Part shown: in pieces, positions 25,536 through 34,720 of the stretch
How the letters are laid out: each line of letters opens with the position of its first letter
Numbering within the stretch: the stretch's first letter is position 1
Source: Bog-159 sp963818855
GTDB lineage: Bacteria > Acidobacteriota > Terriglobia > Bryobacterales > Bryobacteraceae
Assembly (NCBI GenBank): GCA_963818855.1
Contig: CAWFUH010000003.1
Coordinates: 496,001-560,000, forward strand
DNA: 64,000 nucleotides
Direction of reading: 5' to 3'
Made by a program: the position numbers and the translations under genes
The notes under the pieces: model-generated
The model's database searches: none
What the model was told of the DNA's origin: nothing
What the model saw: only the letters and a program-made list of their open reading frames with translations

Positions 25536-26287
25536 CAGGAATTGTGGGCGTTCCGGGAATCCAGCCATGAGTGGCCTTCGATCTGAGACGGCATCATCAT
25601 GGGCACCCGGATCTCGGACCAGTAGAAAACCTCAGTGCCATGGAAGCCGCGCGGCGCGACTCCCTGCACTTCCGATGCGCGGATCGGCGCCGAACCGGTG
25701 CCGCCAGCGGGTATAGCTGAGCACGGCAGAAGGACTGGCGCTGGGATGCATATATTCGGTGGGTCGTGAAGAAGCTGCCGAGCGCCGGCTGGATGCCCAG
25801 CGACTCGAAATAGTTGCCCGTGACTCATTAGCCTCACACGCTGGTGCGCGCCGCGATCGTCATCGAGCGACATCATTGCAATACTGTACGTGAACCGCGA
25901 CGCGAGAACCGAATTGCGGTCGCGAATGTCGCGATAATTGGGAAACGATTGCGCGGGACCGCCCGAATCATTGACGAAAAGACGCGCGCGGCATCGGCGA
26001 TTAGGCAGCGGCCCAGCGACAACACCTCGAACATAAAACGCGGGGCTCCGGCGCAGCGAGCGGAACCCATAGCGCGTATCCTGCGCGAAGGCCTCGAGTC
26101 ATCCCCGTCCGCACATATTCGCGGATCTCTGTCGGGCTGCCGAGGCGGCGCATGGCCGCATAGTTCGCCTCCCGGCTATCCGCGCCACTCCGCGCGATAG
26201 GCATCCGCTTTCAGATGCGTCGCCGAAATTCCGCCAGGTTAGCGTGTCATGCACATCGGTAGGTTCTCTACGCGGGTTGAATGACAT
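25536..26287 (-). pseudogene. ADOP/MacB-type permease, N-terminal remnant
   Basis: Fragments typical of the first third of an ADOP permease are spread over frames. REANYAAMRRLGSPTEIREYVR is the cytoplasmic N-terminal region that precedes the first helix in this family. FPNYRDIRDRNSVLASRF and APRGFHGTEVFY-SEIRVPMMM come from the MacB periplasmic domain. The membrane segments and the C-terminal two thirds are gone. The start (26287) overlaps the padR stop by 20 bases, the usual coupling of a PadR regulator with an ADOP gene, so this was once padR's partner. Confidence 0.7.
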
Positions 26288-26609
26288 TGGCTATGGCCCG
26301 CATCACCCTGTCGAATTCCATTATCTCGACGGCGAGCTGCTTCCTGCCGGCTGGAGTCAACTTGTAATAACGCGCGCGCCGGTTGTTTTCCGATTGGGAC
26401 CATTCCGCGGCTACCCAGCCTTTGATCAGCATGCGCTGCAAGGCCGGGTAGAGGGAGCCTTCTTCCACCTGCAGAATATCCGCGGACAATTGCTGGATAT
26501 GTTGCGCGATGCCGTAGCCGTGCATCGGCCCGAGGCGCGCGAGGCTGCGCAGGATGAGCATGTAGAGCGTGCCGGGCGGAATTTCGGTGCGCGCGGATTC
26601 TTTTCCCAT
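26268..26609 (-). CDS. PadR family transcriptional regulator
   Basis: A 113-residue winged-helix regulator starting at ATG 26609. Motifs fit PadR: GTLYMLILRSLARLGPMHGYGIAQHI near the N-terminus (LxxLxxGPxHGY), EEGSLYPALQRM as recognition helix, and the wing with RRARYYKLTPAGRKQL. In Acidobacteria such genes usually precede an ADOP permease and repress it. Here the regulator is intact while its partner is decayed, so it may be an orphan or act elsewhere. The alternative upstream starts (to 26687) add an unrelated basic tail. Confidence 0.85.
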   Translation of the reverse strand: MGKESARTEIPPGTLYMLILRSLARLGPMHGYGIAQHIQQLSADILQVEEGSLYPALQRMLIKGWVAAEWSQSENNRRARYYKLTPAGRKQLAVEIMEFDRVMRAIANVIQPA

Positions 26610-26624
26610 AGATAGACTACTAGT

Positions 26625-26907
26625 GTGTATGCGCAGGGATACGGCTGTCAAGCGCCGGCCCGACAGCAGCCATCGCCGCCCGCGCACGATATCGTTATAA
26701 CGGTTTGGCCGAATGGGACCGTGCGGTTAAACCGGGAACCTGTGGCGGTGGCGGAACTGCGGAGGCTGTGGCTGCTTTCCAGAATTGCCGCGGACCGGGT
26801 GATCTTCGTACGCGGTGAGAAAGGATTGGACTTTCGCCCCGTTGCCGAGGTGATCGACATCGCGAATGGCGCAGGGATGAACCGCGTGGCCCCTGATGAC
26901 GGAATAA
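26625..26907 (+). pseudogene. ExbD/TolR-like protein, C-terminal remnant
   Basis: The plus frame reads like the periplasmic part of an ExbD/TolR biopolymer-transport protein: DIVITVWPNGTVRLN, then RVIFVRGEKGLDFRPVAEVI and DIANGAGMNRVA. One extra C near 26890 shifts the frame; without it the protein would end RVALMTE, the usual ExbD ending, with stop TAA at 26905-26907. The N-terminal membrane helix is missing, cut off where padR begins on the other strand. No ExbB is nearby. Confidence 0.6.
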
Positions 26908-26956
26908 GCCGCACCAACGTTCGGACTCTTACGACAGCCGGTTTCGGATCGTAGCC

Positions 26957-27370
26957 CTAAGCTGCCGGGCGTACTTCCACACGAGGGTCTTTGTCCAACG
27001 CGCGGAATGCGACCTCGATCTGATCGAGCCGCGATCGATGCCGGAGATCAAAAAGCCGGTCCACGCTGGCCTTTGGAAACCCATGCGTCCCGCCAGTTCC
27101 GGCTTTCGTACACTCGACGCGACGAACCATCGATACGACTCCGCCTTCGCCCTGCTGCAGCGCCGGCAGCTGGATCAGCCGGATCTTTCGGCCGCGTCGC
27201 CTGGATGGCCGGGGAAGCGGTTCTGCATTTTCGGATGTGTTCCGCTACGGGTGCCTGCAATTGTGAGCTTCCACTTCCGTGTCGGCCTGAGATATTCCTC
27301 AACCGAGATCGGGGATCGTGATGACGAAGCTGCCCTCTCGAGCCGGCTCAAACATCGCGGAGTACTCCAT
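26957..27370 (-). pseudogene. HicB-like antitoxin, pseudogene
   Basis: One minus-strand frame of 138 codons has two internal stops. The start MEYSAMFEPAREGSFVITIP is a HicB fold (EYxAxFEPAxEGxFVITIPD). Where a Trp codon is expected after PDLG there is TGA. GISQADTEVEA follows, then a TAG, and the C-terminal half keeps a clear helix-turn-helix region (FPKASVDRLFDLRHRSRLDQ). The stretch before that looks doubly frame-shifted. I do not see a HicA toxin gene upstream, although the 130 bases before it are unassigned. It was probably once half of a hicAB toxin-antitoxin pair. Confidence 0.65.
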
Positions 27371-27500
27371 GTTAAGCACCACTTTCGCGGGATTCGACGG
27401 TCCTTGACATGGTACGGCTCCAGTCCCGCAGCCGGCCCCCAGACCAGCCATTTGGCGGGACGTGGACGTCTCGCGCAGCCGTGGACCTCCGCCCCACAGA

Positions 27501-28715
27501 TCATCTTCCGGACGACAGCCGGATCAGGCTGAGCTCTAGCACATTCGGATCCGCGGATTGAATCCGGTCCAAAAGATCGGCCTCGGGCGCAGTTTCCAGA
27601 TTGATGCGCGCGACGGCCGCCTGCGCGCCGTCAAAAACGATATTCTCCATCTCCTGCACATTGATGCGCGCGGAGCTGATGAGATCCAGGACGGTGGCCA
27701 GCACGCCGGGGCGATCCAGGTGCCGCACCACCAGCGCGCAGGTTGCCGGCGTGGCCTTCGCCAGGTTCACGACGTTGGGCACCTTGCCGGTCTCCTGAAA
27801 CGTCCGCACTATGCGCACGGTCTCCGCGGCAATGGCCTCCTGCGCCTGGTCGGTGGACGCGCCGATGTGATGGGTTCCGTAGACGCCGGGCAGCTTCACG
27901 ATGTCATCGGTGAAATCGCCTGCGCCGCCCGAAGGCTCGGAGGCGAACACGTCCAGGCCGGCGCGCACGCCATTACTGCGCACCGCCCAGCTCAGCGCGA
28001 CCTGGTCCACGACTTCCGCCCGTGCCGTGTTGATGAAGTACGCGCCGCGCCGCATGGCATCGAAGACGTTCGCGTCGATCAGGCCGCGCGTCTGCGGATT
28101 GGCTGCCACGTGCACGCTCACGATATCGGCCGCGCGCGCTACATCGATGGGCGATTCGCAATGCGCAATGCCGAGTTCTTTGGCGCCTTCGGGCGTCAGG
28201 CTGCGGCTCCACGCCACCACCGGCATGCCAAAAGCCTCGGCACGTGGAATCATCTCCCGACCTATGCGGCCCACGCCAATCAGGCCCAAGGTACGGCCGA
28301 ACAGCCCGCGGGCATTGGAGAATTCCGTCTTGTTCCACTGGCCCTGGCGCAAAGCGACGACGTTGTCGGCGACGCGCCGGTCGAGTGCCAGGATCAGCGC
28401 GAACGCCAACTCGGCTACGGCGACGGAGTTTTTGCCGGGACAGTTCGAAACATAAATACCGCGCCGCGAGGCGGCCGCCACATCGATGGTGTTGTAGCCG
28501 GCGCCGGCGCGGACCACCAACTTCAACGCACCGGCGGACAGAATGGCTTCGGTCACTTTCGTCGACCGCACCACCAGTACATCGGGCCGCAACCGCCCGA
28601 CCGCTTCCGCCAAGGCATCGTCTTTAAGGCCGGGCTGGTAGGCCACCGCGCAACCAGCTGCTTTGAGTCCATCCTGACCCGACTGCTCGAATTTGTCTGC
28701 TATGAGAACGTGCAT
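27501..28715 (-). CDS. D-3-phosphoglycerate dehydrogenase-like protein with ACT domain
   Basis: 404 residues from ATG 28715. The D-2-hydroxyacid dehydrogenase fold is complete. The NAD motif is GLIGVGRIGREM (about 145-156), the Arg of the active site lies in NTARAEVVDQ, the Glu and the catalytic His are in YGTHHIGAST. A C-terminal ACT-like segment (VVRHLDRPGVLATVLDLISS) ends the protein. It would oxidise 3-phosphoglycerate for serine synthesis (SerA role) or act on another 2-hydroxyacid. The exact substrate cannot be settled from sequence, so I leave out a symbol. It is an intact gene surrounded by decayed ones. Confidence 0.85.
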   Translation of the reverse strand: MHVLIADKFEQSGQDGLKAAGCAVAYQPGLKDDALAEAVGRLRPDVLVVRSTKVTEAILSAGALKLVVRAGAGYNTIDVAAASRRGIYVSNCPGKNSVAVAELAFALILALDRRVADNVVALRQGQWNKTEFSNARGLFGRTLGLIGVGRIGREMIPRAEAFGMPVVAWSRSLTPEGAKELGIAHCESPIDVARAADIVSVHVAANPQTRGLIDANVFDAMRRGAYFINTARAEVVDQVALSWAVRSNGVRAGLDVFASEPSGGAGDFTDDIVKLPGVYGTHHIGASTDQAQEAIAAETVRIVRTFQETGKVPNVVNLAKATPATCALVVRHLDRPGVLATVLDLISSARINVQEMENIVFDGAQAAVARINLETAPEADLLDRIQSADPNVLELSLIRLSSGR

Positions 28716-29126
28716 ACAAGGCACCAGGATGATGATATCCCGATTACAGATTGGATGCTGCAACATGTCACAACATCGGCGCCCCGATATAACCACGATA
28801 TAATGGCGGCGCGTATGAAGAACGCCGCCCTTCTGCTCGCCCGGCCGCCGCGCGTGATCTCGATGACACCCACCGGCTTGGCAATTAGACCAGCCCCGCC
28901 GGCGTGATACGCGTCTCCCTTGCTACCTGAGCCAGCACCGAAACCATACCGAATATGGGCAACGGGCAGAACCGTCTTGCCACCGACGGACACAGGTTCA
29001 CAGAAGCACCTCAAGGAATCACCAGAAATTCGGGGCTGCTGCATGGCGAATAACGTCACAGGCTCGAAAACGCCAGAAGGACGAAAGTGGAATTGTGTTA
29101 CTCTCAGTTTCCGAGAGGGTGCGGTG
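28716..29126. other. Gap without recognised gene
   Basis: About 410 bases between the SerA-like gene and the next small gene. Several short frames exist on both strands, but none shows a ribosome site plus protein-like composition. A frame could extend the next gene upstream to ATG 29043. Confidence 0.4.
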
Positions 29127-29384
29127 ATGACCAAGACGATTCGTTCGCAATTCGTTCACGAGGTAGGCGAAATGGTCGAGGGCTTCGTCATCTTGGAAAA
29201 GCGCACCGTCATTCCACCGGTCCCGCTTCAACGGCGGCGTGGAGTCTATGACTATCTGGTGGAAGTACCACCGACGCCGATAAAAGCGCACTCGGCTCGG
29301 AAAACGATTCCAGAACGTGGGTCTTTCACTCGTTCCACGCCTGATGAAAGGGCTGGTGTGGTTCGGCGTGTTCCTTCACGATGA
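29127..29384 (+). CDS. Small hypothetical protein
   Basis: 85 residues from ATG 29127; ATG 29043 is an alternative start. The first half looks like a compact alpha/beta domain (SQFVHEVGEMVEGFVILEKR, RGVYDYLVEVPPTPI), the second half is basic and Arg-rich. I do not recognise a family. It lies 21 bases before another small gene with a good ribosome site, so the pair may be an operon. The role is unknown. Confidence 0.4.
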   Translation: MTKTIRSQFVHEVGEMVEGFVILEKRTVIPPVPLQRRRGVYDYLVEVPPTPIKAHSARKTIPERGSFTRSTPDERAGVVRRVPSR

Positions 29385-29405
29385 ATCGCCAAACCAGGAG
29401 TGGTC

Positions 29406-29681
29406 ATGAAAGCGACTAAGGCTCTAAAGCGACTTACCCATGTAAATGATCTGATTTCGGATGTGATGGAGCGATACTCAGCAGGTTCGCCCGACATTCG
29501 AGAAAAGCTCCAGGATGCGAAGGCTGCGGTCGGTCGGGCCACGGATGCTGTGAAATTGCAGGTGCCCTCCAGGACGAAGAATGCTCAGAAAAAGGTCGCT
29601 GCCAAAGCGACGGCAGTGAAAGTTCCGCCCGCGAAGAAGAGAAAGAAGACACGGCAGAGCACAACGGGTGACAAAGAGTAA
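29406..29681 (+). CDS. Small hypothetical protein with Lys-rich tail
   Basis: 91 residues from ATG 29406, with AGGAG five bases upstream. The N-terminal half is helical (LKRLTHVNDLISDVMERYSA, then REKLQDAKAAVGRATDAVKL). The C-terminal third is rich in Lys and Ala (KKVAAKATAVKVPPAKKRKK), like the tails of histone-H1-like bacterial proteins and of the gene at 34053-34460. It might bind nucleic acid, but that is inference from composition only. Confidence 0.5.
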   Translation: MKATKALKRLTHVNDLISDVMERYSAGSPDIREKLQDAKAAVGRATDAVKLQVPSRTKNAQKKVAAKATAVKVPPAKKRKKTRQSTTGDKE

Positions 29682-30670
29682 ATTCGCCGCCCTCCAATAG
29701 GAGTGCGAGATTGCCGGCGGCCAATTTCAGCCAGGGCACTGAAAGCGGGTCTGACTTCAGCCGCCACTCCTATCGCAAAGCCCATACAACGACCGGCCTG
29801 TTGGCCGCCGAGGTCGCGCGCGCTAGAGCCGCGGTGGACCAACGGAAGACAGGCACGAGAGTCGCGCTCCAAGCCAGTCTAGAGTCTTGAACCTGAAAAC
29901 TTGTTGTAAATGGGTCTAGTTTTACAGGGTGGGCACAGCACTACTGAGGCGTCACCCAGAGCGATATGGGGGCGGGGGCGCTGGATCGTTTCTCGATCGG
30001 AATCGGTCTCGAGGCTCCGCCGGCGGCGATTGCCTTGAAGGGCTGGCTCTCAACTCTCGGGAGGCTGAACCGCGATGGTCCCGCTTAACGCGACCGGTTA
30101 TGCCGCAAATAATTACGCACGTGCAGCCGTATTGCCGAATTCGCCGTGCCGGCTAGTTCCGGTAAGAATCCCTGGCACATCAGGTCACCAGTACCATGTG
30201 CATGATTCACGGCGTGCCGAATTCAGTCTCACACGCTCCCGTCTCAACCGTCCCCACTGCCCAGCCATGTCTGCAATTTGGCATTATGCCGAGTAGTCGA
30301 AGCCCTGTGAAGCGCGGATGCGCATCAGGCCATCCAGTCTTCATCGGCGGCGGTCATTGGGAAGGTTCACATAGTTTTGCTGCCCCGTCAGCGTCGCTGC
30401 GCAGGCCGCGCAAACGCCGCCTCGCACTGACCCGGCCACGCTCATCCGGACCTGAAGCTAACGCTTGACGGCCTGTATGGCCGAACCGCCAACCGAAGTT
30501 AGACCGCGATAATGCACACAACGTCCGGCAGCCTGGGTCGCAATCGGTGTTTGGTGGCTTAGTTTCTAGCAGCGGCGATTTTGAGAATTCATCTCTCACA
30601 ATCTCATGCTGCAAGCAGGTCCAGCACCTGTTGAATGGCGTGATCGGCCTTATGGTAGGCGGCTTCGATT
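29682..30670. other. 989-base region without recognised gene
   Basis: I find no protein-like frame, RNA gene or ordered repeat here. Short frames on both strands are rich in Arg, Pro and Ser, as in non-coding GC-rich DNA. Its position between decayed genes suggests that it is further debris. Confidence 0.45.
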
Positions 30671-31360
30671 TTGGCACGTGGTGATCATCGAGCGACTGGC
30701 GAAATTGAGGGGCAGGGCGGCCCGGAAGCCGCAGTGGTGGGTGTCGTGGGCGATATGCGCGAGCGTGGTTTGACTTCCGAACCCACGCTGACGGTCTATC
30801 TTCCCTGCGGTCAGAACGTGGTGCCCAGCGAGTTCGTGATCCATACCCGCGGCAATCCGCTGGCGCTATTGCCCACAGTCCGATCGATCGTTACCAGCCT
30901 CGACCGGAATTTGCCGATTGCCGACGTGCGCTCGTTCGAGCAAGTCGTCTACCGGTCGGTCAGTCCGCAGCGCTTCAATACTATTCTGCTCGGCATATTC
31001 AGCGGACTCGCGCTGCTGTTGGCGACCACCGGCATTTATGGAGTGCTCTCGCATTCGATGAGCCGCCGCACTGCGGAGATCGGGCTGCGCGTCGCGCTAG
31101 GCGCCAGCCGCCGAGGCATTCTGCGAATGACCGTCGCCCAAGGCATGCGGCCGGTGCTGGCCGGTCGGGTGCTGGGAGCGGTGGGATCGTGGTGGTTGTC
31201 GCGCTACTTCACGGCGCTGCTGTTCGGCATTAAGCCACTCGACACTCCGACGTATTTTGCGGTAGCCGCGCTGCTGCTTGCCACCGCGCTGATCGCCTGC
31301 TATCTGCCCGGCCGCCGAGCCATGCGTATCGATCCCTCGGTCGCACTGCGGATCGAGTAG
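30671..31360 (+). pseudogene. ADOP/MacB permease, C-terminal remnant
   Basis: About 210 residues equal to the last quarter of an ADOP permease. The end of the second periplasmic domain is followed by the C-terminal FtsX block with helices (LLGIFSGLALLLATTGIYGVL, then YFAVAALLLATALIACYLPG), the loop RTAEIGLRVALGASRRGI and the family ending RRAMRIDPSVALR. The first three quarters are absent; the frame begins in unrelated sequence. It lies on the opposite strand from the N-terminal fragment at 25536-26287, so the two are not simply halves of one gene. Confidence 0.75.
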
Positions 31361-31780
31361 TGTGTCGTCCGCTCACGCTCGCAGGGCACAATATGTCGAA
31401 CCTAAAGCCGCGATCGTGAAAGCGCGATCCTCCACCCAGTTCAAGGGAAAGCCACCGGTCCGGGCGCGGCACCGATAGCAGCGATGGAGAGGTTAAACCG
31501 AACTACTCGGCGGCCGTCCGTTAGCCGGCGATGCCTTCCACCCTCTTCAGGTGGTTCCGATCATGGCCGCCCGCGATTTCCACGATGGTTCCAGTGTCAC
31601 GTTCCCGCGTTTGGGATGACTCTCGGCCCATGCCTGCTGATCAAACGGCTGCATGACCTGGCGATCCTCGGCCGCGTCTGGCGCAAACCGAGAGTAATGC
31701 TCGGTTGCGGCTTTGCTGGCGCGGCCACCAGACACAGGCATCTAGGAGCTAATATGGTCCAACACGCCAAGAGGAGCACT

Positions 31781-32749
31781 GTGAAGGTAAAGACGATTTT
31801 GCTGTTGGCGCTTCCGCTCGTCTGCACGGCGGCCGATTATCCGGAAGCGCAGATCTCAAACGGCGTTTTGCGGGTAAAGCTGCTGTTGCCGGACGCCCAG
31901 AACGGCTACTACCGCGGCACCAGATTTGACTGGTCAGGCGCTATTTCGAGTCTCCAATTCAAGGGTCACGAATATTTCGGCAAATGGTTCGACCACTACG
32001 ACCCGAAGATTCACGATGCCATCATGGGACCGGTGGAAGAGTTTCTCACGAACGGCACGGGTCTGGGATACGAGGAGGCGAAACCGGGCGAGAGCTTCGT
32101 GAAAATCGGGGTGGGCGCGATCCGCAAACCTGAGGAGCCTGCCTTCCGCCAGTTCGGCACCTACGACATCAGCAACAACGGAAAATGGACCATTCGCAAG
32201 ACCGCCGATTTCGTGGAGTTCACGCAGGAACTCTCAGACACCCTCGGCTACTCCTACACATATAAGAAGACCGTTCGCCTGGTGCCGGGCAAGGCGGAGA
32301 TGGTGCTTGAGCACAGTCTGCGGAATACCGGCAGGAAAGCGATCGTCACCAGTGTCTACGAGCACAATTTCTACATGCTGGACCATCAGCCCGCCGGCCC
32401 CGGCTATAGCGTGCGTTTCCCATTCGACGTTCATCCGCAGGCCAATCTGAACGGGGCGGCGGAGGCGCGAGGAAAGGAATTTACCTACCTGAACGAGTTG
32501 CAGGAGGGCCAATCGGTAGCCACCGCGATGGAGGGCTTCGGTGACGCGCCACGCGATTACGATATCCGGGTAGAAAACCGCAATGCGGGAATCGGCGTGC
32601 GACAAACGTCCGACCGGCCCATTGCGAAGCTGTATTTCTGGTCGATCCGGACCACCGTTTGCCCGGAGGCGTTTATTGATCTCAAGGCCGAGCCGGGGCA
32701 GGACGTAAGGTGGAGAATCAGCTATGAGTTTTATACACTTCCCCGGTAG
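31781..32749 (+). CDS. Exported hypothetical protein, possibly mutarotase-like fold
   Basis: 322 residues from GTG 31781. That start has a perfect GAGGAG four bases upstream and yields a signal peptide (VKVKTILLLALPLVCTAA). An ATG at 31754 is possible but masks the signal. The mature part looks all-beta, with RFDWSGAISSLQFKGHEYFG, GPVEEF and VYEHNFYMLD, in the manner of galactose-mutarotase-like sugar-binding proteins. The family is not one I can name with certainty. It directly precedes the exported mannonate-dehydratase-like gene, which suggests a shared role in sugar-acid metabolism outside the cytoplasm. Confidence 0.65.
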   Translation: MKVKTILLLALPLVCTAADYPEAQISNGVLRVKLLLPDAQNGYYRGTRFDWSGAISSLQFKGHEYFGKWFDHYDPKIHDAIMGPVEEFLTNGTGLGYEEAKPGESFVKIGVGAIRKPEEPAFRQFGTYDISNNGKWTIRKTADFVEFTQELSDTLGYSYTYKKTVRLVPGKAEMVLEHSLRNTGRKAIVTSVYEHNFYMLDHQPAGPGYSVRFPFDVHPQANLNGAAEARGKEFTYLNELQEGQSVATAMEGFGDAPRDYDIRVENRNAGIGVRQTSDRPIAKLYFWSIRTTVCPEAFIDLKAEPGQDVRWRISYEFYTLPR

Positions 32750-32782
32750 CCGCATTGGGAGCGTCGTAGTTGTGAGGTGGCT

Positions 32783-33877
32783 ATGAGCATACGAGAGACG
32801 GTCCAGCCGGGGCGCAGAGATTTTGGCAAGATGGCGCTAGGTGGCGTAATGGGAGGGCTACTCGCGCCCCGGATGGCGAGGGCCACGGTGCATCCGAATA
32901 CGCCCGGTATCAAGCTGTGCGCGCAATCGGGGGCCACCCCAACCGATGAGCAGTTGCTGTTTCTGAAACAGATCGGCGCAGAATACGTCAGCGTCGGAGC
33001 GCCTCCGGAGATGCGGACGGCCGAGGGTTTTCTGGCCATCAAGAAGCGGTACGCCGATGCTGGAATTACGGTGTGGAACATCGGCAACACCAGCGTACAC
33101 AACATGCCGGAAGTGACTCTGAACCTGCCGGGCCGCGACCAGAAGATCGAGGAGTATAAGCAGTACATCCGCAATCTGGGCACGGCGGGGATCTACTATA
33201 CGACCTATGCTCACATGGGCAACGGCATCTGGTCGAGCGGTCGCGCGATAGTGCGCGGCGCGTCGGCGCGTGAGTTCGACATGGCCAGCCCCAATAAGAC
33301 CGGAGTGTGGGACGGGAAGACCTGGACGGAGCCGCTGTCGCACGGGCGCGAGTTTACGAACGAAGAGGTCTGGGAGAACTTCACCTACTTCATCAAACAG
33401 GTAGCGCCAGTGGCGGAGGAGAACAGTGTGCGCATCGGCATCCATCCGGACGATCCGCCGGTGCCAGTGCTGGCGGGCGTGCCGCGTTGCATCTTCGGTA
33501 ACTTTCAAGGCTACCAGCGGGCGTTGGAGATTGCTGGTAGCCCGAACGTCGGTATCTGCCTCTGCTGCGGGACGTGGCTGGAGGGCGGCAAGGCCCTCAC
33601 TGAGAAAGACCCCGAGGAGATGATCCGTTACTTCGGCGCCACTAAGATCTGGAAGATTCATTTCCGCAACGTGAGCGCGCCATTGCCGCACTTCATCGAA
33701 ACGTTTATGGATGACGGCTATTACGACATGTACAAGATCATGAAGGCGCTACACGACGTGAACTTTGACGGCATTGTGATCCTGGACCACTCTCCCGCAA
33801 TGGCGGGCGGCAACTACTCCCAGACTGCGTACGGGTTCGCCTATATGCGGGCGCTGTTGAAGCGCGCAAACGCTTAG
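32783..33877 (+). CDS. Mannonate dehydratase-like TIM-barrel protein with Tat signal
   Basis: 364 residues. The N-terminus holds a twin-arginine signal (GRRDFGKMALGGVMGGLLAP), so the folded protein is probably exported. The body resembles UxuA-type mannonate dehydratases and xylose-isomerase-like TIM barrels: RIGIHPDDPPVP, GTWLEGG, KIWKIHFRNVSAPLPHFIETFMDDG and IVILDHSPAMAGG carry His, Asp and Cys positions that could bind metal. Real UxuA is cytoplasmic, so this may be a diverged, extracytoplasmic relative. Start ATG 32783 has GAGG nearby. It lies 33 bases after the mutarotase-like gene, likely in one operon. Confidence 0.75.
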   Translation: MSIRETVQPGRRDFGKMALGGVMGGLLAPRMARATVHPNTPGIKLCAQSGATPTDEQLLFLKQIGAEYVSVGAPPEMRTAEGFLAIKKRYADAGITVWNIGNTSVHNMPEVTLNLPGRDQKIEEYKQYIRNLGTAGIYYTTYAHMGNGIWSSGRAIVRGASAREFDMASPNKTGVWDGKTWTEPLSHGREFTNEEVWENFTYFIKQVAPVAEENSVRIGIHPDDPPVPVLAGVPRCIFGNFQGYQRALEIAGSPNVGICLCCGTWLEGGKALTEKDPEEMIRYFGATKIWKIHFRNVSAPLPHFIETFMDDGYYDMYKIMKALHDVNFDGIVILDHSPAMAGGNYSQTAYGFAYMRALLKRANA

Positions 33878-33999
33878 GAACCACGCCGGGAAGCAGTTCC
33901 AGCCGACACCAACCATGTGACGTAACCATTGGCCTCGAATTGCTGGACGTAAGCGGGCCGAACCGCCGGTCTATGCCGCCGCTTCTTGGCCTTGCTCAT
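33874..33999 (-). CDS. Possible 41-residue basic protein
   Basis: A short minus-strand frame starting MSKAKKRRHRPAVRPAY and continuing with FEANGYVTWLVSAG. The composition looks protein-like and it lies in a gap of 175 bases. It overlaps the end of the dehydratase-like gene by four bases and has only a weak ribosome site. Tentative. Confidence 0.25.
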   Translation of the reverse strand: MSKAKKRRHRPAVRPAYVQQFEANGYVTWLVSAGTASRRGS

Positions 34000-34052
34000 C
34001 CTGGTGGGCTTCCGTGTTACAAGATGGTTGAGGGGAGAAAAGAACCATCCAA

Positions 34053-34460
34053 ATGCCGACAGCTAAACTCACGAAGAAAATCATAGAAGCCGCCATCGCC
34101 GGATTTGAAGGGCAAAAGAAAAGCATCGACGCCGAAATTGCTGAGTTGCGAGCGATCCTGACTGGGAGTTCGGAACCCGGTGCCGACCAAGCCCCGGCAA
34201 AGCGTAAGGGTCGGAAGCTCAGTGCCGCCGCCATAAAGCGAATGAGCGAAGCTCAAAAACTGCGATGGGCTAAGATCAGGGGCGAATCCAAAGCCGCTCC
34301 CGAGGCGAAGGCGACGAAGCCCGCGAGACCAAAACCACATTTCAGCGCAGCCGCCCGTAAGGCACTCTCCGAGGCCATGAAGAAGCGATGGGCCGCTAAG
34401 AAGGCGGAGAGCGGACAATCCGCGCCTGCGGCCAAGTCTGCCCGCAAGAAGTCCGCATAA
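34053..34460 (+). CDS. Small basic protein with two NUMOD-like helical repeats
   Basis: 135 residues. The N-terminal 35 residues form a predicted coiled helix (KKIIEAAIAGFEGQKKSIDA). Two related motifs follow: KLSAAAIKRMSEAQKLRWAK and HFSAAARKALSEAMKKRWAA, each a short helix-turn-helix-like unit joined by an Ala/Lys/Pro linker. The second half ends in Ala/Lys-rich sequence. Such A-x-x-x-I-S-x-A-x-K-x-R-W-A units occur in DNA-binding accessory segments and in conserved acidobacterial hypotheticals. DNA binding is plausible but unproven. Confidence 0.6.
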   Translation: MPTAKLTKKIIEAAIAGFEGQKKSIDAEIAELRAILTGSSEPGADQAPAKRKGRKLSAAAIKRMSEAQKLRWAKIRGESKAAPEAKATKPARPKPHFSAAARKALSEAMKKRWAAKKAESGQSAPAAKSARKKSA

Positions 34461-34720
34461 GACGCGACGGCAGCTGCGAGCAAAGAAACCGGCCTGAGAG
34501 CTACATCCGGCAGCACGTTTGTACGACGCATACTATGACGACGGGGTAGGGCCAAAGCGTATTCAAGGCGACGAATAGAAGCGCAGAGGTTCACGGACGC
34601 AATCCGTAGCGGGAGCAGCGATTGGTATGCAAGTTGTCACCCCGATGGCGCTCTATCTTGCATGCACGACCCTGATATCGCGAACTCGCCGCCATCGCGC
34701 GCTATCATTCGAAATGGACG
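34461..34720. other. Gap without recognised gene
   Basis: 260 bases between the basic protein and xthA. I see no protein-like frame, hairpin pair or clear promoter. Confidence 0.4.

Noticed and set aside
27299..27301. TGA in the HicB-like frame as a selenocysteine codon
   Set aside because: The family has Trp here and a second stop (TAG) follows soon; no selenoprotein HicB is known to me.
29682..30670. A hidden RNA gene or transposase in the empty 1 kb
   Set aside because: No terminal inverted repeats, no DDE or HUH motif in any frame, and no extended hairpins were found.
33971..34594. Minus-strand frames opposite the basic protein gene
   Set aside because: Shadow frames of the Lys/Ala-rich plus-strand gene; no start signals.
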